From Trueperaceae bacterium (GTDB lineage Bacteria > Deinococcota > Deinococci > Deinococcales > Trueperaceae), in the NCBI GenBank assembly GCA_007130445.1, contig SLSM01000200.1:1-7568 (forward strand): DNA of 7,568 nucleotides, given 5' to 3'. The notes below the pieces were generated by a model. It saw nothing but the letters and a program-made list of their open reading frames with translations, made no database searches and was not told the origin of the DNA. The stretch's first letter is position 1. Each line of letters starts with the position of its first letter. Made by a program: the position numbers and the translations under genes. Positions 1-5,869 of this stretch are shown here, piece after piece.

Positions 1-326
1 ACGCGGTGGCGGACGATCCGGTCGCGCACGTCCGGTTCGCGTTGCGGCACGAGCCGATCGACCTCACCGTCATGGTCGCCGCCCTGCGCGCCATGCCGCC
101 CAGCGACCTGGAGGCGTGGGTTTCGCGCGAGCCGACCGGAGCGATGGCGCGTCGAGCGTGGTTCCTGTTCGAGACGTTCACGGGCGAGCGGCTCGACCTT
201 CCGGACGCAACACGCGGCAACGACGCGCCCGCGCTCGACCCGCGACGGCACCTCGTCGCCGCGCGGGTCGACAGTCGACGCCATCGCGTGGCGGATAACC
301 TGTTGGGCGATGCGCGGTCGTGCTAG
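1..326 (+). pseudogene. Fic-family protein, N-terminal fragment (cut by window edge, ends in a premature stop)
   Basis: The frame is open from the first bases; a GTG at 6 is only the first possible start inside the window. About 106 residues match the N-terminal region of the roughly 500-residue Fic proteins as I remember it: 'RFALRHEPIDL', 'EPTGAMARRAWFLFETFTGE', 'RLDLPDA', 'ALDPRRH' and 'SRRHRVADNLLG'. Family members normally continue with a CP..RRTP-like stretch. Here a TAG at 324-326 follows 'DARSC', yet the same frame beyond it still reads 'MRRTPRIEE' before resemblance fades near 360. That suggests an in-frame nonsense mutation followed by loss of the rest. The catalytic HPFxxGNGR motif is absent from the window. 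Fic proteins typically AMPylate target proteins, but this piece cannot. A C-terminal piece of the same family lies at 1585-1716. Family call is fairly sure; the decay history is inference. Confidence 0.65.
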
Positions 327-558
327 AGCATGCGACGCACACCCCGTATCGAAGAGGCCCTCCGTTTACGTGGGCCGGACGGCGGCCGGGTACCGCAAGG
401 TCGTGGACTTCGTCTGTCCGCGCCCTGGCGACGTTGCGATCCTGATGGCTGGTGGGGTGGCAGGCAGACGTCGAACCCGGCCAGGGCCTTGGCGTAGCCG
501 ACCCATCGTGGACCTGGTTCCCGCAGCGGTGGATACCGTGAAGGGGGCGTCCATCCCC
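327..558. other. Gene-poor stretch with a deoB shard
   Basis: No convincing gene lies here. The first ~35 bases still carry Fic-like reading past the stop at 324-326. Positions 462-501 match the deoB 3' region on the minus strand. The rest is open in several frames, as expected for such GC-rich DNA, but none resembles a known protein. Confidence 0.5.
462..501 (-). pseudogene. 40-bp deoB shard
   Basis: This 40-bp stretch matches 1324-1363 (inside the truncated deoB copy) with three mismatches by my count, and the intact deoB with four. Read on the minus strand it gives 'VGYAKALAGFDVCLP', against '[15 protein letters not shown]' in the truncated copy and '[15 protein letters not shown]' in intact deoB. 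The shared 'GGCCTT' where intact deoB has 'GGCGTT' places it closer to the truncated copy. Both flanks diverge at once. It is too short to function. Confidence 0.7.
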
Positions 559-564
559 TACGCT
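559..564 (+). promoter_or_regulatory. Candidate -10 element (TACGCT) for a leaderless start at 571
   Basis: TACGCT fits the TAnnnT form of a bacterial -10 and ends exactly 6 nt before the ATG at 571. Transcription would then begin at or next to the start codon. I see no convincing -35. The same spacing occurs at deoB and tilS-tadA. Confidence 0.4.
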
Positions 565-570
565 TGAGCC

Positions 571-849
571 ATGACGGGTTCTCACAACACGGACCCGGCT
601 TCAGGAGAAGCGGAGGGCCGTCGCGAGTCGATGCCTGTTGCGAGCGAGCGAACACGCGGCGGTGGTGCAGGCAACGTTCGGAGCCGCGCTCAGCATGCGG
701 TTGCGCTTCGCCCCGGCATGAAGCACGCTGTGCTCGCGCTGGGGGCGATCGCCTTCTGGGTCATCGTCGGCGCTGCGCACGCCGTCTTTTTCGCGGCGTT
801 GATGCTCGCCGCGATTCGCAACGACGCCAGGCGCGCACGCGAGCGCTGA
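571..849 (+). CDS. Hypothetical small membrane protein
   Basis: A 92-residue ORF that I cannot assign to a family. Residues 1-49 are polar and low in complexity (Gly, Arg, Ser, Glu), probably disordered. Residues about 53-82 are strongly hydrophobic ('AVLALGAIAFWVIVGAAHAV' then 'FFAALMLAAI'), long enough for one long or two short membrane helices. The tail 'RNDARRARER' is basic, which favours a cytoplasmic C-terminus. An internal ATG at 718 would give only the 43-residue membrane part. I prefer 571 because of the -10-like TACGCT six bases upstream; neither start has a Shine-Dalgarno sequence. It sits among Fic and deoB debris, so it could be a chance ORF, but the hydrophobic block with a charged end looks selected. 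Confidence 0.42.
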   Translation: MTGSHNTDPASGEAEGRRESMPVASERTRGGGAGNVRSRAQHAVALRPGMKHAVLALGAIAFWVIVGAAHAVFFAALMLAAIRNDARRARER

Positions 850-1064
850 GGGTTGGAACTCGAGGCGCGCTCCGCGCATCGCACGTCACGTGCCCCGGTG
901 ACCGGGCGGTCGCCAGGACGCGACGCGCTTCGTGCGCCGCCGTGGCTGGACCGTTGTCTCGCAGCTGCTGGACCATCACATCGAGGCGTAGAGGGTCGCG
1001 AGCGGTGCCTCGACCACGTGTGCGACGGGTGCTGCGCTTCTGATGCGCGGTACGTCGCTGGTCG
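850..1064. other. Intergenic stretch, one possible deoB shard
   Basis: This stretch is GC-rich with no convincing coding frame. Positions 984-1027 may be a diverged deoB shard on the minus strand. I see no strong hairpin, promoter or RNA gene here. Confidence 0.4.
984..1027 (-). pseudogene. Possible diverged deoB shard, out of order
   Basis: On the minus strand this reads 'VAHVVEAPLATLYAS', resembling '[15 protein letters not shown]' at residues ~170-184 of intact DeoB. An ungapped nucleotide comparison with the deoB segment starting at 3552 gives about 32 of 44 matches by hand. In the intact gene this part precedes the C-terminal region; here it lies downstream of the truncated C-terminal copy, so order is changed. 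The match is short and could be chance. Confidence 0.32.
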
Positions 1065-1515
1065 CTACGGGGCGCGCACCAGTTGTGTGGCGAACGACAC
1101 CCCGGCGCCGTCCCACGTCACGCCCAGCAGCTCCGCCACGGTGGCGCCGAGGTCGGCGCAGCTCGCGCGCGTCGGGATGGGGCGGGGCACCACGCGGTCG
1201 CCGGTGGCGAGCAGCAGTGCGTGCTCGCGGGTGTGGTCGGTGCCGGCGAAGGTGGGGTCGTTGCCTTGGTCGGAGACGAGCATGAGCACATCGCCGGGCG
1301 CCAGGGCGGCGCGGAGCTCGGGTAGGCGGGCGTCGAACTCGGCCAGGGCCTTGGCGTAGCCGATCGGGTCGCGGCGGTGGCCGTAGAGGGCGTCGAAGCC
1401 GACGAGGTTGGTGAAGGTGAGGCCGTGGGGGCGTTCGCGTATGGCTTCTATGGTGCGGTCGACGCCGTCCATGTCGTCCTTGGTGGCGACCTTGCGGTCG
1501 ACGCTGTAGCTGGAG
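1065..1515 (-). pseudogene. Truncated duplicate of the deoB 3' end (phosphopentomutase C-terminal third)
   Basis: This 451-bp segment matches 2881-3334 of the intact deoB in the same orientation and frame, ending in its own TAG (1065-1067). It covers about 150 residues from 'SSYSVDRKVATKDDMDG' to 'QLVRAP'; by my count about 21 residues differ. The Asp and His of 'FDALYGH' are kept, but the metal-binding His of 'SDHGND' is Gln ('SDQGND'). Homology stops abruptly at 1515 after CTGGAG, so Asp23, the catalytic Thr94 loop and the cap domain are missing. It cannot be an active mutase. Identity is patchy: one run of about 59 bases and another of about 53 are identical to intact deoB, including third codon positions, while both ends diverge more. 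That pattern suggests partial gene conversion. No start codon or promoter is evident. Confidence 0.85.
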
Positions 1516-1584
1516 CAACCGACGCTCAGGTCCACGCCACCGTCGCGGCCGCCGTACGGGGCTTCGCCTTCGTGTCCATCCACC

Positions 1585-1716
1585 GATCGGCTGCGCGACG
1601 CGATCGACGTCGACCTCGCAGAGAAGCTGGGGTTCCTCGACCTGTTCGACCGATCGTTACGTGCCGTGGAGCGCATCGTCGATCTGCCGGACCGGCGTGC
1701 GCGCGACCGGATCTGC
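1585..1716 (+). pseudogene. Fic-family protein, C-terminal fragment
   Basis: In this frame the sequence reads 'DRLRDAIDVDLAEKLGFLDL' then 'FDRSLRAVERIVDLPDRRAR'. This closely resembles the C-terminal helical region of the same Fic subfamily, which in my memory carries an FL..(Y/F)DR...A...VVD(M/L)PDRR pattern and continues with an LQNxGRLS-like stretch. That continuation is missing: after 'DRICRR' the frame drifts into non-homologous sequence. There is no start of its own, the catalytic core is absent, and it lies on the same strand and in the right order relative to the N-terminal piece at 1-326. I read both as remains of one gene. Confidence 0.5.
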
Positions 1717-1731
1717 CGTAGGCGCGTCGCC

Positions 1732-1748
1732 GAAGACGGACCGTCTTC
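1732..1748 (-). terminator. Hairpin downstream of the DUF4388 gene
   Basis: A perfect 7-bp stem, GAAGACG / CGTCTTC with a 3-nt loop, lies about 80 nt past the stop codon of the gene at 1827-2852. No T-run follows it on the minus strand, so intrinsic terminator activity is uncertain. Confidence 0.28.
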
Positions 1749-1826
1749 CGCTCGGACCGCCGCGCCGCCGGGAGCCTTACGTCTTCGAGTAGGGCCCCTC
1801 GCGAAAGACCGACGGCAACCTGGTCC

Positions 1827-2852
1827 TCAGCCGTCCTCCGCCGCCAACATCTGCGCGCCCTTCGCCATGGCCGAGAGCAGCCTCAGGCTCTTGCCCGGCT
1901 TGGTGGTGCCCGAGAGCACCAGCTCGCGCCGCAGCGCCAGCAGCGCCCACGCGACGCCCTCGCTCTCGAGGGCGAGGTGGATGGGCTTGGCGAGGGTGGC
2001 GAGCCCATGGGTGGCGCGGGCGTAGCGGTGCAGCAGCGCGTGCGCGGCCATGCCGTCGCCCCAGGCGTCGTTGGCCGCGGCGTTGAGGGGGTAGCCGACC
2101 GCGAGGCCGGTGGCCTGCGGGTGCGCGTGCGCCACGGCATCCATGAGGCGCCGGTTGCGCAGGCTCTCGTCGCGCTGCCACGCCGCGTCGGTGAGCGCGG
2201 TCATGATCGGCTGGTTGATCGAGCGCAGCGGCGGCGCGCGGTGCGGCAGCACCTTGAACGCCAGGTCGCGCGCTGCGATGAGCTCGGACAGCGCCCTCAA
2301 TCCGTGGACGCTCTCGGCGCCCGGCGCGGCGACGAAGCTGGCGTGCTCGATGTGCCCGTGCGACAGGTGGATCGCGCCGGCGGGCGTGTCGACCGTGGCG
2401 CTCGCGTCGTTGAGGCCCAGCAGCTCGAGCAGGTGCGTGAGCGGCACGGTGCCGGTGTCGCCCTGGAGCGGGATCCTGGGCTCGGCGGCGGCGACGCGGC
2501 GCCACTGGGTGCGGCCCGTGGACATCGGCACCGCGTCGGCGGTGAGCGGGTAGGGGAGGACGCGCGCCGCGCGGCCACGCAGCGGGGTCACGAGCTCGCT
2601 GCCCTGGTACGCGATCACGTAGAACGGTGCCTCGGGCGCCAGGCGCTGGTGCCAGGAGAGGAAGCCGCTGGGGGAGGCGCCGCGCAGCCGCTCGTCGCAG
2701 AAGAGCGCGTCGTAGCCGTTCGCACGGATGTCGCGCAGCGCCTCGTCGGGATCGAGGTGCGACCGCACGCTCCAGCCGGCGCCCTGGAGCGCCTCCGTGA
2801 TCGCCTGCGCGCGGTGGTGCGACGTACACACCAGGACGGCGTCGGTGGACAT
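1827..2852 (-). CDS. Degenerate receiver / DUF4388 (PATAN) / roadblock-like signalling protein
   Basis: A 341-residue soluble protein. Residues ~4-103 look like a response-regulator receiver: 'VLVCTSHHRAQAITEALQ' starts the fold and 'YDALFCDERLRG' puts Asp53 at the usual phosphoacceptor place. However, the N-terminal acidic pair is replaced by 'CTSHH' and the conserved Lys near the end by 'LPYPL', so normal phosphotransfer is doubtful. Residues ~130-201 match DUF4388/PATAN ('LTHLLELLGL', 'GAIHLSHGHIEHASF', 'GLRALSELI'), a module known from PatA-type regulators. Residues ~215-338 resemble a roadblock/LC7 fold ('GLAVGYPLNAAANDAWGDGM'), the class to which MglB belongs; this last call is weak. 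It begins 28 nt after the deoB stop and is probably co-transcribed. A weak GGGAG lies 9 nt before the ATG. A role in regulating polarity, pili or motility is family-based inference only. Confidence 0.72.
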   Translation of the reverse strand: MSTDAVLVCTSHHRAQAITEALQGAGWSVRSHLDPDEALRDIRANGYDALFCDERLRGASPSGFLSWHQRLAPEAPFYVIAYQGSELVTPLRGRAARVLPYPLTADAVPMSTGRTQWRRVAAAEPRIPLQGDTGTVPLTHLLELLGLNDASATVDTPAGAIHLSHGHIEHASFVAAPGAESVHGLRALSELIAARDLAFKVLPHRAPPLRSINQPIMTALTDAAWQRDESLRNRRLMDAVAHAHPQATGLAVGYPLNAAANDAWGDGMAAHALLHRYARATHGLATLAKPIHLALESEGVAWALLALRRELVLSGTTKPGKSLRLLSAMAKGAQMLAAEDG

Positions 2853-2880
2853 GGCGTCTAGCTCCCGACCCTGGTCGCGC

Positions 2881-4092
2881 TCACCGCGGCGGTGTCACAA
2901 GCTCGCGAGCGAACGACGCCCCCGCACCGTCCCACGGCGCCCCGAGCAGGTCGGCCACGGTGGCGCCGAGGTCGGCGAAGCTCGCGCGCGTCGGGATGGC
3001 GCGGGGCACCACGCGATCGCCGGTGACGAGCAGCAGGGCGTGCTCGCGGGTGTGGTCGGTGCCGGGGAAGGTGGGGTCGTTGCCGTGATCCGACACGAGC
3101 ATGAGCACGTCGCCGGGCGCCAGGGCGGCGCGGAGCTCGGGTAGGCGGGCGTCGAACTCGGCCAGGGCGTTGGCGTAGCCGATCGGGTCGCGGCGGTGGC
3201 CGTAGAGGGCGTCGAAGCCGACCAGGTTGGTGAAGATGAGGCCGTTGGGTCGTTGGCGCATGGCCTCGATGGTGCGGTCGACGCCGTCCATGTCGTCTTT
3301 GGTGCCCACCTTGCGGGTGACGCCGTGGCTGGAGAATATGTCGTCGATCTTGCCGATCGCCACCACCTCGCGACCCGCGGTCTTCAGGGCGTCGAGGACG
3401 GTGGGTTCGGGCGGCGTGACGGCGTAGTCCTTGCGGTGCTCGCCCAAACGCCTGAACGCGCCCGGCTCGCCGGTGAAGGGGCGGGCGATGACGCGCGCCA
3501 TCAGGTGCGGGCCTTGGAGGATGTCGCGCGCGGCGGCGCTCCAGGCGTACAGCGTCTCGAGTGGGACGACGTCGACGTGCGCGGCCACCTGGAAGACGCT
3601 GTCGGCGCTGGTGTAGACGATCGGCGCGCCCGTGGCAAGGTGCTCGTCGCCGTAGCGCTCGATCACCTCCGTGCCGCTCGCGACGACGTTGCCCAGGTGC
3701 GGTCGGCCCGTGGCGGCGTCGAAGGCGCGCATGACGTGCTCGGGGAAGCGCTCCACCACCTGGAACGGCGTGCTGGTGACCAGGCCCATCAGCTCCCAGT
3801 GCCCGGCGATGGTGTCCTTGCCCGCGCTCGCCTCACGCATGCGGCCGTAGGCGCCCTCGGGCGCGTCGACGGTGGGCACCTCGGTGACGGTGGCCACGAG
3901 CCCGAGGCCGAGCGCGGCGAGGTTGGGGAGGTCGACGGGGTGCGCCTGCAGGGTGTGGTTCAGGGTGTGCGCCCCGGCGTCGCCGAACGCCTCGGCGTCG
4001 GGGAGCTCGCCCACGCCGACGGAGTCCAGGACGACGATCGTCACCGTGCGCGGGGTAAGTGGCGCGGGGGGCGGCGTGCGCGGTGGGGCCAT
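2881..4092 (-). CDS. deoB: Phosphopentomutase
   Basis: Interconverts (deoxy)ribose 1-phosphate and 5-phosphate in nucleoside salvage. It is a cytosolic, metal-dependent enzyme of the alkaline phosphatase superfamily. With the start at 4092 it is 403 residues, close to the usual ~390-400. Visible landmarks are Asp23 in '[14 protein letters not shown]', the catalytic Thr94 in '[12 protein letters not shown]', Asp294 and His299 in 'FDALYGH', Asp335 and His336 in 'SDHGND', and His347 in 'GTDHTREH'. Their spacing agrees with the metal ligands and nucleophile described for the Bacillus cereus enzyme. The cap domain lies between. The frame is open up to 4251, but the extra residues are Arg-rich and unlike the family, and a -10 sits 6 nt before the ATG at 4092. 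A GTG at 4044 is a less likely start. It is divergent from tilS-tadA and followed by the DUF4388 gene. Parts of its 3' end are duplicated at 1065-1515 and 462-501. Confidence 0.95.
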   Translation of the reverse strand: MAPPRTPPPAPLTPRTVTIVVLDSVGVGELPDAEAFGDAGAHTLNHTLQAHPVDLPNLAALGLGLVATVTEVPTVDAPEGAYGRMREASAGKDTIAGHWELMGLVTSTPFQVVERFPEHVMRAFDAATGRPHLGNVVASGTEVIERYGDEHLATGAPIVYTSADSVFQVAAHVDVVPLETLYAWSAAARDILQGPHLMARVIARPFTGEPGAFRRLGEHRKDYAVTPPEPTVLDALKTAGREVVAIGKIDDIFSSHGVTRKVGTKDDMDGVDRTIEAMRQRPNGLIFTNLVGFDALYGHRRDPIGYANALAEFDARLPELRAALAPGDVLMLVSDHGNDPTFPGTDHTREHALLLVTGDRVVPRAIPTRASFADLGATVADLLGAPWDGAGASFARELVTPPR

Positions 4093-4098
4093 GGGGCG

Positions 4099-4104
4099 AG
4101 TGTA
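4099..4104 (-). promoter_or_regulatory. Candidate -10 element (TACACT) for leaderless deoB
   Basis: On the minus strand TACACT (TAnnnT, four of six TATAAT matches) ends 6 nt before the deoB ATG at 4092. There is no Shine-Dalgarno sequence and no clear -35. This supports ATG 4092 as the start, with a leaderless or nearly leaderless mRNA. Confidence 0.45.
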
Positions 4105-4174
4105 CTGCCGCCTGGCGCGCGCGGTTCCGGGGCGGTCGGGGTGCGGCGTGCGCGGCCGGATGCGCGCGAACGTT

Positions 4175-4180
4175 GATAAT
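4175..4180 (+). promoter_or_regulatory. Candidate -10 element (GATAAT) for leaderless tilS-tadA
   Basis: GATAAT matches TATAAT at five of six positions and ends 6 nt before the GTG at 4187. It is one of the few AT-rich spots in this region. If it is the -10, the in-frame ATG at 4160 lies upstream of transcription and cannot be the start. No -35 or Shine-Dalgarno sequence is visible. Confidence 0.5.
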
Positions 4181-4186
4181 GACGCC

Positions 4187-5869
4187 GTGGACCCCACCCT
4201 CGCCAGCGTGCGCGACCACGCGCTGCGCCTAGCGCCGCCGCCGGCCCGCATCGCCGTGGCCGTCTCGGGCGGCGGGGACTCGGTAGCGCTCGCGCTCGCG
4301 CTCGCGGGCGAGCCGTCGCTGGTCGCGCTGCTGCACGTGGATCATGGCCTGCGAGACGCGAGCGAGACGGAGGCCGACCGCGCGCTGGTGGCGGCGTTGG
4401 CGGAGCGCGTCGGCGTGCCCCTGCTGACGCGCAGGGTCGACGTGGCGGCCGCCCGGCGCGCCCGCGGCGGCAACCTTGCCGAGGTCGCCCGGCGGCTGCG
4501 CTACGCGGCGCTGAGCGCCTTGGCCAAGGAGGCCGGCGCCGACGCCATCGCGCTCGGGCACACCCAGGACGACCAGGCCGAGACGGTGGTGATGCAGCTG
4601 CTGCGCGGCGCCGCCACGCTGCACGGCATGCCCGAGCGGCGTGGTCGGTTGCTGCGTCCCTGCCTGGGCGTGTCGCGCGAGGTGCTGCGCGGCGGATTGC
4701 GGGCCGCCGATCAGCCTTGGCGTGACGACCCGGCCAACGACGATCTGCGCCGCCGCCGCGCGCATGTGCGCCAGGTGGTGCTGCCCGTGTTGGACGAGAC
4801 GGCGCCTGGCGTCGGCGCACGGCTCGCGCGGCTCGCCACCGTTCAGGCCGATCTGCGCGCGTTCAGCGCAGACGAGGCCGCGCGGCGGCTGCGTGGGCTG
4901 CCGGGCGAGGTCGACGCCGAGACGCTGCGCGCGCAGCCGCCGGCCATCCAGCGCGCCGCGGTGGCGGCGATGCTCAGTTCGGGCGGCGTGGCGGTGGACG
5001 ATGCGCGCGTTGAGGGGGTCCGGGGACGGCTCGCGGGCGGGCGCGGCGCGTGGCGGTTGCAGGTAGGGCCGGTGACGTTCGCGCGCGTGTCGGGCGGTCG
5101 GCTCGCGGTGGTTACTGAGGTGCCGGTGGCTGCGACCGTCCGCGTCGAGCGCCCCGAGCAGTTGCCGGCCGAGGTGTCTCCCGACGTGTTGGGCGGCGCG
5201 CCGCTCGAACTGCGGGGCCGCCGGCCCGGCGACGTGATCCGCTTGCCGGGCGGCAGCCGGCGCGTGAGCGACCTGATGATCGACGCCCGGGTGCCGCGCG
5301 AGCGGCGTGCTGCATTGCGCCTGCTCGCGCGTGGGCGCGAGGTGCTGTGGGTGGAAGGGCTTGCGACCGCCGTCGGCGCAGGGCCCGCGCCCGGGCGCCA
5401 CGTCGATCCGGACGAGGCGTGGATGCGCAAGGCGCTCGCGCTCGCCGGGCGGGCCGCGCTGGAGGGCGAGCTCCCGGTGGGCGCGCTCGTGCTCGTGGGT
5501 GGTCAGGTGGTGGGGGAGGGCTGGAACCGGAGCGTCGCGCTGGGCGACGCGACGGCGCACGCGGAGATGATCGCGCTGCGCGCCGCTGCGGCCAGCCTGG
5601 GCCGGCGGCAGCTGCACGACGCCACGCTGGTGGTGACGCTCGAACCCTGCCCGATGTGCTTCGGCGCGGCGCTGCAGACGCACCTGGGCCGCATCGTGTA
5701 CGGCGCGCGCAACCACCGCGACGGCGCGCTCGGCGGCGTGAGCGACCTGTGGGGGCAGGGCTGGAAGCGTCGACCCGAGGTGCGCGGCGGGGTGCTGGCG
5801 AAGGCATGCGGGGAGCGGCTGACGCGGTTCTTCGAGGCGCGGCGGGACGGAAACGCTAGCCGGGCATGA
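4187..5869 (+). CDS. tilS-tadA: Bifunctional tRNA(Ile)-lysidine synthetase / tRNA-specific adenosine deaminase (TilS-TadA fusion)
   Basis: One continuous 560-residue frame carries two tRNA wobble-base enzymes. Residues 1-~400 are TilS: the PP-loop ATPase motif SGGGDS (27-32), 'HVDHGLRD' (50-57), '[11 protein letters not shown]' (124-134), and a TilS C-terminal domain with '[15 protein letters not shown]' and '[12 protein letters not shown]' (~342-370). TilS attaches lysine to C34 of tRNA-Ile(CAU). Residues ~407-555 are TadA: HAE (458-460) gives a zinc ligand and the proton-shuttling Glu, and PCPMC (487-491) the two zinc cysteines. TadA converts A34 to inosine in tRNA-Arg(ACG). There is no stop or frameshift at the join near 400-410, so both halves should be made as one cytosolic protein with all visible catalytic motifs intact. 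GTG 4187 is chosen because a -10 lies 6 nt upstream; ATG 4160 is the alternative. Its end overlaps the hydrolase gene by 14 bp. Confidence 0.93.
   Translation: MDPTLASVRDHALRLAPPPARIAVAVSGGGDSVALALALAGEPSLVALLHVDHGLRDASETEADRALVAALAERVGVPLLTRRVDVAAARRARGGNLAEVARRLRYAALSALAKEAGADAIALGHTQDDQAETVVMQLLRGAATLHGMPERRGRLLRPCLGVSREVLRGGLRAADQPWRDDPANDDLRRRRAHVRQVVLPVLDETAPGVGARLARLATVQADLRAFSADEAARRLRGLPGEVDAETLRAQPPAIQRAAVAAMLSSGGVAVDDARVEGVRGRLAGGRGAWRLQVGPVTFARVSGGRLAVVTEVPVAATVRVERPEQLPAEVSPDVLGGAPLELRGRRPGDVIRLPGGSRRVSDLMIDARVPRERRAALRLLARGREVLWVEGLATAVGAGPAPGRHVDPDEAWMRKALALAGRAALEGELPVGALVLVGGQVVGEGWNRSVALGDATAHAEMIALRAAAASLGRRQLHDATLVVTLEPCPMCFGAALQTHLGRIVYGARNHRDGALGGVSDLWGQGWKRRPEVRGGVLAKACGERLTRFFEARRDGNASRA

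Noticed and set aside
1..1826. Insertion sequence or prophage as the cause of the debris
   Set aside because: I found no transposase, integrase, terminal inverted repeats, target duplication or tRNA; the breaks may come from recombination without a visible element.
1377..2025. Plus-strand frames across the truncated deoB copy and the DUF4388 3' end as new genes
   Set aside because: Apart from the Fic-like stretch at 1585-1716 they are translations of the opposite strand of recognisable sequence.
3872..4186. N-terminal extension of tilS-tadA by up to 105 residues
   Set aside because: It overlaps the deoB coding start on the other strand, has no TilS similarity, and lies upstream of the likely -10 at 4175-4180.
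4286..4306. Tandem GCGCTC repeat (three copies) inside tilS
   Set aside because: It encodes Ala-Leu repeats in the helix after the PP-loop, a normal hydrophobic helix; too short to call a phase-variable repeat.
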